Source: Gemmatimonadaceae bacterium (lineage in GTDB: Bacteria; Gemmatimonadota; Gemmatimonadetes; Gemmatimonadales; Gemmatimonadaceae). From it: DNA of 60,108 nt. Shown here piece after piece: positions 42,396 through 50,887 of the stretch. The notes below the pieces were generated by a model, which was not told the DNA's origin, made no database searches, and saw nothing but the letters and a program-made list of their open reading frames with translations. Made by a program: the position numbers and the translations under genes. How positions within the stretch are numbered: position 1 is the stretch's first letter; each line of letters opens with the position of its first letter. The DNA lies in assembly GCA_020853635.1 (NCBI GenBank), contig JADYYN010000171.1, positions 1 through 60,108 on the forward strand, written 5' to 3'.

Positions 42396-43019
42396 TCAGC
42401 GCGCGCGCTTGAGTTCGCCCCACACCATTGCCACGGCCACTGCATACACCCCGGCGGCGATCAACGGCACCGTCGTCGGCATCGGCGAACGTGTCACCAA
42501 CGCCACCAGCGTCAGCACGCCGACCATGCCACCGCCGAGCACACCGTAGCCGCGGCTCCGATACAACCAAGCGTACCCGATGAAGTGCGACCCGAACAGC
42601 ACACCCATCGTGAACCAGGTCCACGGCGTCGCCGTGTAGTACACCAGCGCGACCACTGGCCAGAACGCGAACTGCATCGCGTTGAACAGCATGCCGAGGG
42701 AATCGAAGCGCGAGGCCTTCGCGAACAGGTTCCCGCCGAACCACTTGGTGAGCAGCATGCCGATCGGGAACACCGCGCCGGTCGCGATGAAGCTCAGCGT
42801 GCCGGCCTTGTTCAACGGATACGCGCGCACCAACCACGCGACCGCGAGCCAATAGACGACCCCCGCGATCGGCATGCCGATGCCGCGCGCCGTGAGTCGC
42901 GCCATGCGTTCCCGCTCCGCGTCGACCATCGCACCGAGTGCAGGATGCTGCAGGTCGCGATCGTGGTCACTCGCCATCAGCGCGGCGTCGGGCATCGACT
43001 GCGTCATCGGGATCGTCAT
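42396..43019 (-). CDS. Hypothetical membrane protein (DUF7010-like)
   Basis: This 207-residue protein has a ~40-residue polar N-terminus, then six hydrophobic segments including MPIAGVVYWLAVAWLVRAYP, PIGMLLTKWFGGNLF and GSHFIGYAWLYRSRGYG. The ATG at 43019 has an ACGGAG ribosome binding site. The overall pattern resembles small integral membrane proteins annotated DUF7010; no function is known. It precedes the other membrane protein by 74 bp and may share its transcript. Confidence 0.65.
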   Translation of the reverse strand: MTIPMTQSMPDAALMASDHDRDLQHPALGAMVDAERERMARLTARGIGMPIAGVVYWLAVAWLVRAYPLNKAGTLSFIATGAVFPIGMLLTKWFGGNLFAKASRFDSLGMLFNAMQFAFWPVVALVYYTATPWTWFTMGVLFGSHFIGYAWLYRSRGYGVLGGGMVGVLTLVALVTRSPMPTTVPLIAAGVYAVAVAMVWGELKRAR

Positions 43020-43085
43020 GGTGGGCTCCGTGGAGGGTCCGGGTTATGGCCCCGTACGGACCGACCCCGCCTCACGGTTTCGCGC

Positions 43086-43571
43086 CTAGAGCTCCGTGAC
43101 CGCGACGGCGCCGGCCACACCCGACTCCGGCGCGACCATCCGCCGATGGTAGTCGATCTGCCCGAGATGATACGTCAGATGCACCGCGAGATGCGTGAGC
43201 ATGCGCGACGTCACCAGACGCTTGCCGCCCATCTCGATGGGGAACGGCTCCGCCATCCGCGCTGTCGGCATCGCCTCCAATGTCTGTTCGAGCGCGCTGA
43301 GGGCACGCTCGACCTCCGCCACCACCGTCGCGCGCGCGAGCCCGCGGCTGCCGAACTCCGCCTCGCGGTCACGCACATAGCCGCTTCCGCCGAGCACCGC
43401 ACCGATGAAGTGCTGCACGTTGCCGGCGAGATGCAGCGCCAGCGTTCCACCCGAGTTGGCGATCCCGGGCATCGTCTGCCACAGAGCGTCGTCCGTTGGA
43501 TACAGTGAAACCTCGCGCGCGAGTGCACGTAGGTCTCTTACCATCACGGCGCGCAGGTCGTCCTTGTGCAC
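43086..43571 (-). CDS. DinB-family protein
   Basis: This protein of about 161 residues is a four-helix DinB/YfiT-type protein with metal-ligand-like histidines: ALHLAGNVQHFIGAVLGG (first His pair) and THLAVHLTYHLGQIDYHRR near the C-terminus. The GTG at 43571 (HKDDLRAVMVRDL) has GGAG 7 nt upstream, better than the ATG at 43544. Such proteins may be metal-dependent thiol transferases. It is divergent from the rhomboid gene. Confidence 0.8.
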   Translation of the reverse strand: MHKDDLRAVMVRDLRALAREVSLYPTDDALWQTMPGIANSGGTLALHLAGNVQHFIGAVLGGSGYVRDREAEFGSRGLARATVVAEVERALSALEQTLEAMPTARMAEPFPIEMGGKRLVTSRMLTHLAVHLTYHLGQIDYHRRMVAPESGVAGAVAVTEL

Positions 43572-43635
43572 GAAGGGCTCCGAGAGAAGGATGCGTCCTA
43601 AAGTAACTCGCGTCGCTGCACCTTGGTTCGCTCTG

Positions 43636-44232
43636 ATGCATCCCCGTGTCCCCGCGCCCATGCTCACCACACCCCGCCCCGTCAGCGTCGTCAAAGCGCT
43701 CCGCGTGCACGCCACGGTGCTCGGTGCGAGCGTGGCGACGTTGTGGGCGGTGTTCGGCGTCGACAGCCTCCTCGGGCACGCACTGCTCCAATACGGCGTC
43801 GTCCCGCGTAGCATCGACGGACTGCGCGGCATCGTGCTCGCGCCGTTCCTCCATCGCGACCTCGCGCACCTCTCGGCCAACACCGCGTCGCTCCTCGCGC
43901 TCGGCTGGCTCGTCATGCTGCGCGACCCGCGCCACTACGCACTCGTCGCGCTCTCCGCGGCGGTCGGGGGTGGGCTGCTCGCCTGGCTGCTCGGCGCACC
44001 CAACTCCGTGCACATCGGCGCGAGCGGTGTGATCTTCGGGTTCCTCGGCTTCCTCATCTTCGCGGGATGGTACGCGCGGAGTCTCGCCAGTGTCGCGCTG
44101 AGCGTGGTGGTGATCGCGCTCTGGGGCGGACTCGTGTTCGGTGTGCTGCCCGGCGAGCAAGGCATCAGCTGGCAGGAACACCTCGGCGGCTTCATCGGCG
44201 GCGCACTCGCGGCGCGCTGGTTCGCGCGCTGA
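43636..44232 (+). CDS. Rhomboid-family intramembrane serine protease
   Basis: This protein of about 198 residues has six transmembrane segments. Catalytic features: HLSANTASLLALGW (oxyanion Asn), the nucleophile motif GASGVIFGFLGF, and the catalytic His in ISWQEHLGGFIGGALAARW. All rhomboid hallmarks are present. It cleaves membrane proteins within the bilayer; targets are unknown. An ATG at 43660 is an alternative start. A TAAAGT (43599-43604) may be its -10. Confidence 0.85.
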   Translation: MHPRVPAPMLTTPRPVSVVKALRVHATVLGASVATLWAVFGVDSLLGHALLQYGVVPRSIDGLRGIVLAPFLHRDLAHLSANTASLLALGWLVMLRDPRHYALVALSAAVGGGLLAWLLGAPNSVHIGASGVIFGFLGFLIFAGWYARSLASVALSVVVIALWGGLVFGVLPGEQGISWQEHLGGFIGGALAARWFAR

Positions 44233-44240
44233 AACGACAA

Positions 44241-44270
44241 CGACCGCGACCGCTCAGGCGGTCGCGGTCG
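44241..44270. terminator. Bidirectional hairpin between convergent genes
   Basis: CGACCGCGACCGC and its exact complement form a 13-bp stem with a TCAG loop, placed 8 bp after the rhomboid stop and 18 bp after the beta-propeller stop on the other strand. There are few Ts after it, but placement between two converging genes supports termination. Confidence 0.65.
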
Positions 44271-44288
44271 CGTGCGGCGTCGGTCGCC

Positions 44289-45482
44289 TCAGTAGCGGTA
44301 CTTCTGCAGATAGAGCAGTTCGTCCTCGTCGCTGCGCGAGAGATACACCACACCCTTCCCGAAGCCGAGCAGCCGTGCGCCCTTCGGCAGCACGACACGC
44401 TCCACCACGCGCCCGGCGGCGTCGAACACGTCGTAGGTCGGGATCGAGTCGTTGTGTGCGCGCGCGCGCGGGACCCAGAGCTTGCCATCCGACGCGACCA
44501 TCGCGCCACTGGTAGGGAACGGCGGCTTCACCGCGGGCCACGTCATGGCGGGATTCGTCATGGCGTCCACGTCCGCGGCAGATGGGCGCGGTTTGCTCGC
44601 ACCCTCAGCGGATCCTCCAACCGCCGCCCGCACCTGGAACGTACCCGGTCGTATCTGCGACGCGAGGAACGCCTTCTTCTCCGCCTCCGTCACCTTGATC
44701 GCCGAGGGCGTCGCGGGCGCGCCGCGCACGATCTTGCCGTCCGCGTGGTACCACTCGACGCGATACGGCGAGGTGCGCACCACCGCGACGCGACCGTCCG
44801 GTGCCGCAACCACGATGTCACGCGCCGCGAGGGGGAGATTCGTGAACGAGCGGATCATGCCGTTGCCGCTGATGGTCGCACCGTTCTGCTCGCCTTTCGG
44901 TCCGATCAACGTTGCGAGACTGTCGGTGCGTCCCGTGCGACGATCGAACCGCAGCACATGTGTGAGCCCGGTCGACGACTTGTCACGCATGTCCCAGACG
45001 TCCTCACTCATGATCAACTGACCGAGCACGTTCGAGCCGACGAAACTCGCGCGAGCGAGACGCTCCCCCTCCGGCTCGCGCACGGTGCCACCGGCCTTTC
45101 CCTCAGGCGTGATGATGAAGTAGCGCCCATTGGAGAAATCGGTCATCAGCGTCGAGTCGCCGCGATACGCCGACAGCCGGGACGGCATCGACCACTCCAT
45201 CGGTCCCGCGCCCTCTCGGCCGATCTTCTCGCTCTTCCCCGTCGCGAGATCGATCACCTGCAGCACCTTGTCCCGCGAGTCGGCGACGATCACGCGACCG
45301 TCCTTCAGTTCGCGGAACCCGCTCAGCGACGAGAATGGTTCCGCGTACTCGAACAGCGGCGTGCTGAGCGTCCGCGTGGTGACGCGATCCTGGGCCGCCG
45401 CCGGGACCGCGACAAGGGCGCCGGCGACGGTCGCGATGGCGCCGCGCAGCGCTGAGCCACGCAGAAGGACATTCAGAGACAT
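44289..45482 (-). CDS. Exported beta-propeller protein of unknown function
   Basis: This 397-residue protein has a signal peptide (AIATVAGALVAVPAAAQD) then a six-bladed NHL/6-bladed-propeller pattern: LKDGRVIVADSRDKVLQVID, TGKSEKIGREGAGPMEW, and VVAAPDGRVAVVRTSPYRVEW. An insertion rich in Pro/Ala (about 285-315) separates the last blades. Proteins of this type are common in Gemmatimonadota and Bacteroidota; no function is assigned. The ATG at 45482 places the signal peptide properly. It is divergent from the DUF2239 operon across the operator region. Confidence 0.75.
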   Translation of the reverse strand: MSLNVLLRGSALRGAIATVAGALVAVPAAAQDRVTTRTLSTPLFEYAEPFSSLSGFRELKDGRVIVADSRDKVLQVIDLATGKSEKIGREGAGPMEWSMPSRLSAYRGDSTLMTDFSNGRYFIITPEGKAGGTVREPEGERLARASFVGSNVLGQLIMSEDVWDMRDKSSTGLTHVLRFDRRTGRTDSLATLIGPKGEQNGATISGNGMIRSFTNLPLAARDIVVAAPDGRVAVVRTSPYRVEWYHADGKIVRGAPATPSAIKVTEAEKKAFLASQIRPGTFQVRAAVGGSAEGASKPRPSAADVDAMTNPAMTWPAVKPPFPTSGAMVASDGKLWVPRARAHNDSIPTYDVFDAAGRVVERVVLPKGARLLGFGKGVVYLSRSDEDELLYLQKYRY

Positions 45483-45556
45483 GCGGTAGCCCGGTTGAGG
45501 TCGACGACTGCCGTTCGACACATGGGCAAGCTTGGCGGTTGCATCGACCGCCACAA

Positions 45557-45655
45557 CCCGGAACTACCCGGGTGATATTGACACCCGCAATTCAACCGGG
45601 TAGAATCACGCTTCGTTTCACCCGGGTGTTAAGGCATCCATGCTTCTACCCGGGC
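45557..45655. promoter_or_regulatory. Array of CCGG-centred palindromic operators
   Basis: ACCCGGGT-like palindromes are centred at about 45559, 45569, 45597, 45623 and 45651, giving spacings of 10, 28, 26 and 28 bp. The better copies extend to TTCNACCCGGGTNGAA. One lies between the -35 and -10 and touches the TAGAAT; two lie downstream of the predicted start. This looks like a multi-site repressor operator; the regulator is not in the window. Confidence 0.65.
45578..45606 (+). promoter_or_regulatory. Consensus sigma70 promoter of the DUF2239-MATE-photolyase operon
   Basis: TTGACA (45578-45583), a 17-bp spacer and TAGAAT (45601-45606) make a near-perfect housekeeping promoter, rare in this window. 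The start would be near 45613, leaving a ~93-nt leader before the ATG at 45706. Confidence 0.75.
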
Positions 45656-45705
45656 GAATCTCTGCCGCTGCCGCCTCAGCCGAATCGAGACACCAGGACC
45701 TCCAG

Positions 45706-46350
45706 ATGACCGCCGCCAACCTCTCCCCGATTACCAAGCGCCCCGCCATCGCGTTCGAGGGCATGCGCCGCATCGCCGTCGGCCCGCTCGCGGACGTCGC
45801 CCGCGCCGTGAAGGTCGCCGAGCTGCGCGGGTTCGCCGGTGCGCTCTTCATCTTCGACGTCAGCACATCGCAGCCGATCGAACTCGACCTCCGCGGTTCC
45901 ATCGCCGACGTGCTCGAGCGCCTCAAGCAGTCCGACGCCGCCGCGCAACTCATCGCCGAGTCGGCGCAGGAGAGCGACGAAACGTCACGCGGTCCGGGAC
46001 GCCCGCGACTCGGCGTCATCGGCCGCGAAGTCACACTGCTGCCGCGCCACTGGGAATGGTTGGCGTCACAGCCGGGTGGTGCCTCGGCGGCACTGCGACG
46101 GCTCGTCGATCAGGCGCGCGTCACCTTCGCCGACCGCGACCGCATGCGCGCGGCACAGGAATCAGCGTATCGTTTCCTCTCGGCGATGCTCTCGGGGAAC
46201 GAGGATTTCGACGAGGCCGCACGCGCGTTCTTCGCCAACGATCGTGAGCGGTTCCGTTCAATCACCGCCGCGTGGCCCGTCGACGCACGCGATCATGCAT
46301 GGGCACTCGCCGACGCCGCATTCACCGTGAAGGAAGACGCCAGTGCATGA
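45706..46350 (+). CDS. DUF2239 family protein
   Basis: This 214-residue protein matches DUF2239: AIAFEGMRRIAVGPLADVA, FIFDVSTSQPIELDLRGSI, RGPGRPRLGVIGREVTLLP RHW-type motif and a C-terminal AYRFLSAMLSGNEDFDEAAR. The GRPRLG segment resembles an AT-hook, so DNA or RNA contact is possible. I chose the ATG at 45706 because the family starts near here; the frame continues upstream into the operator region. The 3' end overlaps the MATE gene by 8 bp. Confidence 0.85.
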   Translation: MTAANLSPITKRPAIAFEGMRRIAVGPLADVARAVKVAELRGFAGALFIFDVSTSQPIELDLRGSIADVLERLKQSDAAAQLIAESAQESDETSRGPGRPRLGVIGREVTLLPRHWEWLASQPGGASAALRRLVDQARVTFADRDRMRAAQESAYRFLSAMLSGNEDFDEAARAFFANDRERFRSITAAWPVDARDHAWALADAAFTVKEDASA

Positions 46351-47728
46351 CCTGACCCAAGGCTCCATCCCGCGGCACATCATCCGGATGGCGATGCCCA
46401 TCGCCATCGGGATGTTGTTCCAGACGCTCTACTATCTGATCGACCTCTACTTCGTCTCGCGCTTGGGTGGCGCCGCGATCGCGGGCGTGAGCGCGGCCGG
46501 CAACATGCAGTTCATCGTCATGGCGGTCACGCAGGTGCTCGGCATCGGCACCATGGTGCTCATCGCGCACGCCGCCGGCCGGAAGGACCAAGCGGACGCG
46601 AACCTCGTCTTCAACCAGAGCTTGCTCCTCGCCGCGATCGCCGGCGCGCTGGTGCTCATCGCCGGGTACACGCTCGGCCCCATGTACCTCCGCACGCTCG
46701 CCGCCGACGACGCGACTTACACCGCAGGCACGCAGTACCTCTTCTGGTTCCTGCCCGCACTCGGGTTGCAGTTCGCGCTCATCTCCATGGGATCCGCGCT
46801 CCGCGGTACGGGCATCGCCAAGCCGACGATGGTCGTGCAGGTCGTCACCGTGGTGCTCAACGCCATCCTCGCGCCGATCCTCATCGCGGGCTGGGGCACT
46901 GGGCGTCCGCTCGGTGTCGCGGGCGCCGGGATCGCGAGCAGCATCGCGGTCGCCATCGCCGTGGTGACGATGATCCTCTACTTCGTGCGACTCGAACACT
47001 ACGTGGGATTCGATGCGGCGCAGTTCCGTGCGCACTTCCCGACCTGGGGGCGTGTGCTGCGAATCGGCGTGCCCGCGGGCGGCGAGTTCGCGCTCATGTT
47101 CCTCTCCATGGGAGTGATCTACTGGATCATCCGCGACTTCGGTGCGGCCGCACAGGCCGGGTTCGGCGTCGGCTCCCGCTTGATGCAGTCGATCTTCCTG
47201 CCGGCCATGGCGGTCGCGTTCGCGGCCGCGCCGATCGCCGGCCAGAACTTCGCGGCAGGCAAACTCGATCGGGCGCGCGAGACGTTCTGGGAAGCCGCGA
47301 AGATCGGCAGCATCCTGATGGGCTCGATGACACTCTTCGCGCACTGGCAGCCCGAATGGCTGATCCGGCTCTTCGCGGCCGACGAGACCACCGTCGCAGT
47401 CGCGGTGGACTTCCTGCGCACCATCTCGTGGAACTTCATCCTCTCAGGACTCATCTTCACCTGCTCCGGCATCTTCCAGGCACTCGGCAACACGGTACCG
47501 TCGGTGATCAGCGGTGCGGTGCGACTCGTCGTGTTCGCCGCGGTCGCGATCTTCGTCTCGCGACGCCCGGGCTTCACGCTGCAGCACATCTGGTACGTGT
47601 CGGTGCTCTCCACGACCATCCAGGCCGTGCTCACACTCTGGCTGCTCAAGTGGACCGCCGACAAGGCGATGCGTCGCGCCGCCGAGGGAACGCCGGCGCT
47701 GGGACAGCCGTTCGCTCGGAGTGCCTAA
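46343..47728 (+). CDS. MATE family efflux transporter
   Basis: This 461-residue protein has 12 transmembrane helices in two MATE repeats. Markers: HIIRMAMPIAIGMLFQTLYY, LIDLYFVSRLGGAAIAGVS, and the second repeat's VLRIGVPAGGEFALMFLSMG. It exports cationic or aromatic compounds using Na+ or H+. The GTG at 46343 overlaps the DUF2239 stop; the 3' end overlaps the photolyase gene by 8 bp. All three products are therefore made from one tightly coupled message. Confidence 0.9.
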   Translation: MHDLTQGSIPRHIIRMAMPIAIGMLFQTLYYLIDLYFVSRLGGAAIAGVSAAGNMQFIVMAVTQVLGIGTMVLIAHAAGRKDQADANLVFNQSLLLAAIAGALVLIAGYTLGPMYLRTLAADDATYTAGTQYLFWFLPALGLQFALISMGSALRGTGIAKPTMVVQVVTVVLNAILAPILIAGWGTGRPLGVAGAGIASSIAVAIAVVTMILYFVRLEHYVGFDAAQFRAHFPTWGRVLRIGVPAGGEFALMFLSMGVIYWIIRDFGAAAQAGFGVGSRLMQSIFLPAMAVAFAAAPIAGQNFAAGKLDRARETFWEAAKIGSILMGSMTLFAHWQPEWLIRLFAADETTVAVAVDFLRTISWNFILSGLIFTCSGIFQALGNTVPSVISGAVRLVVFAAVAIFVSRRPGFTLQHIWYVSVLSTTIQAVLTLWLLKWTADKAMRRAAEGTPALGQPFARSA

Positions 47729-49283
47729 GCCGCTCCGTCATCTCATCCTCGTCCTCGGCGACCAACTCGACGCCGAGAGTGCCGCGTTCGATGGGTTCGA
47801 TCCCGCGCAGGACGCGCTGTGGATGGCGGAGGTCGATGAGGAATCGACGCACGTATGGTCGAGCAAACCCCGCACCGCGCTCTTCCTGAGCGCGATGCGG
47901 CACTTCCGTGATGCGCAGCGTGCGCTCGGGCGGACGGTGCACTACACGGAGCTCGCCGCCGGCACGTCGCTGCGCTCCACCCTCACCGCGTCGATCACAT
48001 CACTCGCGCCAAGTGCGCTGGTGATGGTCGAAGCCGGCGACTTCCGTTTCGCGCGCGACACCGAGACGCTCGCCGAGCAACGGCGCATTCCCCTCGACGT
48101 GCGCACCGACCGACACTTCTTCTCCACCATCGCCGAGTTCACCGCGCACGCGAAGGGTCGCAAGCAGCTGCGACTCGAGTACTGGTACCGCGAGTTGCGG
48201 CGCACGCACGGCGTCCTGCTCGACGCCGAAGGCGGCCCCGAGGGCGGCGACTGGAACTTCGACGCCGAGAACCGCGGAGCGTTCACCAAGAAGGGGCCCG
48301 GCGCACTCCCGGCACCGCGCGCCTTCCCGCCCGACGCGACGACGCGTGATGTGTTGGCGCTGGTGGAGACACACTTCGCCTCGCACCCGGGCGAGCTCGC
48401 GGCCTTCGATTGGCCCGTGACGCCTGAGCAGGCACTCGAAGCCCTCGACGACTTCCTCACGCACCGACTGCCGCACTTCGGCACGTATCAGGATGCGATG
48501 TGGAGTGGTGAACCGTGGCTCTACCACTCACGCCTCTCGGCGGCGATGAACCTCAAGCTGCTCGACCCGCGCGTGGTCGTGCGCGAGACCGAGCGTGCGT
48601 ACCGCGACGGCCGGGTGCCGCTCGCCAGCGCCGAAGGCTTCATCCGTCAGATCCTCGGCTGGCGCGAGTATGTGCGTGGCATCTATTGGCTCTACATGCC
48701 CATGTACAGCAGTCGCAACGCTCTCGACGCGCACGAACCGCTTCCTGCGTTCTACTGGAGCGCGGACACCGAAATGGCTTGTCTTCGCGACGCCATCTCG
48801 CAGACGCTCGAGCTCGGGTATGCGCACCATATCCAGCGGCTCATGGTCACCGGACTCTACGCCTTGATGCTCGGCGTTGAACCGACAAAGGTGCACGAGT
48901 GGTATCTCGCTGTGTACGTCGATGCCGTGGAGTGGGTGGAACTCCCCAACACACTCGGCATGTCGCAGTACGGAGATGGCGGCATCATGGCGTCCAAGCC
49001 GTACGTCGCCACCGGCAAGTACATCCAGCGCATGAGCAATCACTGCACCTCATGCCGTTTCGATCCGGCCAAGAGCAGCGGCGATGATGCCTGCCCGTTC
49101 ACGACGCTCTACTGGGACTTCCTCATGCGCCACGAACCCATGCTCGCCGCCAACCAGCGCATGTCGTTGCAGGTGCGGAACCTCACGCGGCTCACGCCGA
49201 AGGACCGCGCGGCCATCCAGGAGCGCGCGACGGAGATCCGCGCCAACGGCGGCGCGCCGCCGCGTGCACTGACGCTGCTATAG
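47721..49283 (+). CDS. Iron-sulfur bacterial cryptochrome/photolyase (FeS-BCP, DPRP family)
   Basis: This 520-residue protein starts at a GTG (PKPLRHLILVLGDQLD), the canonical N-terminus of deoxyribodipyrimidine photolyase-related proteins. FAD-domain motifs include SRLSAAMNLKLLDP, EGFIRQILGWREYVRG and EWVELPNTLGMSQYGDGG. Four cysteines for a [4Fe-4S] cluster are present at C354, C442, C445 and C458 (MACLRD, HCTSC, DACPF), with the spacing I recall for PhrB/CryB enzymes. It repairs (6-4) photoproducts in DNA or senses blue light. It is the last gene of the DUF2239-MATE operon. Confidence 0.9.
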   Translation: MPKPLRHLILVLGDQLDAESAAFDGFDPAQDALWMAEVDEESTHVWSSKPRTALFLSAMRHFRDAQRALGRTVHYTELAAGTSLRSTLTASITSLAPSALVMVEAGDFRFARDTETLAEQRRIPLDVRTDRHFFSTIAEFTAHAKGRKQLRLEYWYRELRRTHGVLLDAEGGPEGGDWNFDAENRGAFTKKGPGALPAPRAFPPDATTRDVLALVETHFASHPGELAAFDWPVTPEQALEALDDFLTHRLPHFGTYQDAMWSGEPWLYHSRLSAAMNLKLLDPRVVVRETERAYRDGRVPLASAEGFIRQILGWREYVRGIYWLYMPMYSSRNALDAHEPLPAFYWSADTEMACLRDAISQTLELGYAHHIQRLMVTGLYALMLGVEPTKVHEWYLAVYVDAVEWVELPNTLGMSQYGDGGIMASKPYVATGKYIQRMSNHCTSCRFDPAKSSGDDACPFTTLYWDFLMRHEPMLAANQRMSLQVRNLTRLTPKDRAAIQERATEIRANGGAPPRALTLL

Positions 49284-50471
49284 CGCGCCGCGCGCGCACC
49301 ACCGCTCCGCCGCCGCCACGAAGATCCGCACGCCGGTTTCCAGCGCGCGCTCGTCGATGTCGAACTTCGGATGATGATGCGGATGCACCGCCCCGTCGAT
49401 CGGCCGCGCGGCGCCGACGAACACGAACGTCCCCGGCGCCTTCTGCTGGAACGCCGAGAAGTCCTCGCCCACCATCACGGGTCGCATGGGCGCGAGTGCC
49501 TCGCGGCCGCAGACCTGCGCGACGATCTCAGTGAGTTCGGCGGTGACTGCGGCATCGTTCACCACCGGGCGATAGCCGCGCTCGTAGATGAACTCGTATT
49601 CGGCGCCGTGCGCCTCGGTGACGCCACGGATCACGCGCTCCATGCGCGCCGCGAGTTCAGTGCGCACCACCGCGTCGAGCGTACGCACCGTCCCGTTCAA
49701 CTCCGCACTCTCGGGGATCACGTTGTGCGTGGTGCCCGCATGGAACTGCGTGATGCTCACCACGGCGCTGTCGAGCGGATCGACACCGCGCGCGACGAGG
49801 TGCTGCAGGTTGGTCACCACCTGCGCGCCGATCGCAATGGGATCGACCGTCTGCTGTGGGATCGCCGCGTGACCGCCCTTGCCGCGTATGGTGATCCAGA
49901 ACGTGTCGGGCGCCGCAGTCACCGCACCGCTCGGCACACCGACCTTGCCGCATTCGAGCTGCGCCCAGAGGTGCGTACCGATCACCCGCGTCACGCCGTC
50001 CATCACGCCACGCTGCACCATCTCCTCCGCACCGCCGGGATTGACCTCCTCGGCGTGCTGGAAGAGGAAGCGGACCTCACCACAGAGCGCGTCGCGGCGC
50101 GCAACGAGTTCGCGCACCGCGCCCAAGAGGATCGCCGTGTGGCCGTCATGCCCGCACGCGTGCATCACACCGGGGTTGGTGGACGCGAAGGGGAGCTTGG
50201 TCTCCTCGGTGATCGGCAACGCGTCCATGTCGGCACGCATCGCGAGCACGGGCCCCGGACGGCCGGTGATGAGACGCGCGACGACGCTGTTGCCCGCCGG
50301 ACGCGAGAGTTCGAGCTCACCGATCGACTCGAGCGTCGCGTGGATGAAGTCCGCGGTCTCGCGCTCGTGGAATGAGAGCTCGGGATGGGCGTGCAGATGC
50401 CGCCGCCAGCCCACGACCTGCGTGAGCGTGTCGGTCTGGATGCTCGGGGAGGGACTCGGGGTGGTGGACAT
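49278..50471 (-). CDS. M20-family amidohydrolase (hippurate hydrolase-like)
   Basis: This 397-residue metallopeptidase has ALRADMDALPI-type (AMRADMDALPITEETKLPF), MHACGHDGHTAILLGA, RFLFQHAEEVNPGGAEEM, and a C-terminal MVGEDFSAFQQKAPGTF. It belongs to the amidohydrolase branch that cleaves N-acyl amino acids (hippurate, IAA-conjugates). It has no signal peptide. Its 3' end overlaps the photolyase gene by 6 bp on the other strand. The start lies 6 nt after a TAACCT element. Confidence 0.9.
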   Translation of the reverse strand: MSTTPSPSPSIQTDTLTQVVGWRRHLHAHPELSFHERETADFIHATLESIGELELSRPAGNSVVARLITGRPGPVLAMRADMDALPITEETKLPFASTNPGVMHACGHDGHTAILLGAVRELVARRDALCGEVRFLFQHAEEVNPGGAEEMVQRGVMDGVTRVIGTHLWAQLECGKVGVPSGAVTAAPDTFWITIRGKGGHAAIPQQTVDPIAIGAQVVTNLQHLVARGVDPLDSAVVSITQFHAGTTHNVIPESAELNGTVRTLDAVVRTELAARMERVIRGVTEAHGAEYEFIYERGYRPVVNDAAVTAELTEIVAQVCGREALAPMRPVMVGEDFSAFQQKAPGTFVFVGAARPIDGAVHPHHHPKFDIDERALETGVRIFVAAAERWCARGAL

Positions 50472-50477
50472 ACCTGC

Positions 50478-50506
50478 AGGTTATCCGGTCGCGGCGCTGG
50501 CGTCCA
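50478..50506 (-). promoter_or_regulatory. Leaderless promoter of the M20 amidohydrolase
   Basis: On the minus strand TGGACG, a 17-bp spacer and TAACCT (50483-50478) are followed after exactly 6 nt by the ATG at 50471. No Shine-Dalgarno is present. Confidence 0.55.
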
Positions 50507-50596
50507 TAGCGGAGGCCGCTGTCACGATTCACCGATCGGGAAACGGAACGCGGTCCCGGAGGGTATATATGGTCAACCCGAACGCGGAGCGTCCCC

Positions 50597-50848
50597 ATGC
50601 CGGAGAATGCCTACGTGATTCGTTCCTTCCCCAACACGGTCGAGGCGGAGTTCGCGCGCTCGATCCTCGATGCCAACGGCATCGCCTCGATGGTGCTGAA
50701 GGATGACGCCGGCGGGATGCTCCCGTTCCTCGGCGTGTTGCACCCCGCGCGCGTCGTCGTGCGGCAGAAGGATGTGGACTCGGCGCTGCGTCTGCTCGAT
50801 GCGGTGGCCGCCACGGATCCCGACGCACAACCGCCGCTGCTCAACTAG
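50597..50848 (+). CDS. DUF2007 putative signal-transducing protein
   Basis: This 83-residue protein matches DUF2007: YVIRSFPNTVEAEFARSIL, GIASMVLKDDAGG, and a C-terminal VRQKDVDSALRLLDA. The fold is ferredoxin-like (PII-like), and some family members bind metals. The ATG has a CGGAG ribosome binding site, and a TATATA (50564-50569) may be its -10. A single gene. Confidence 0.8.
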   Translation: MPENAYVIRSFPNTVEAEFARSILDANGIASMVLKDDAGGMLPFLGVLHPARVVVRQKDVDSALRLLDAVAATDPDAQPPLLN

Positions 50849-50887
50849 TCCAGCTGGCGCGCGGCGCTCCGGCCGCGCGGGCCCGAC

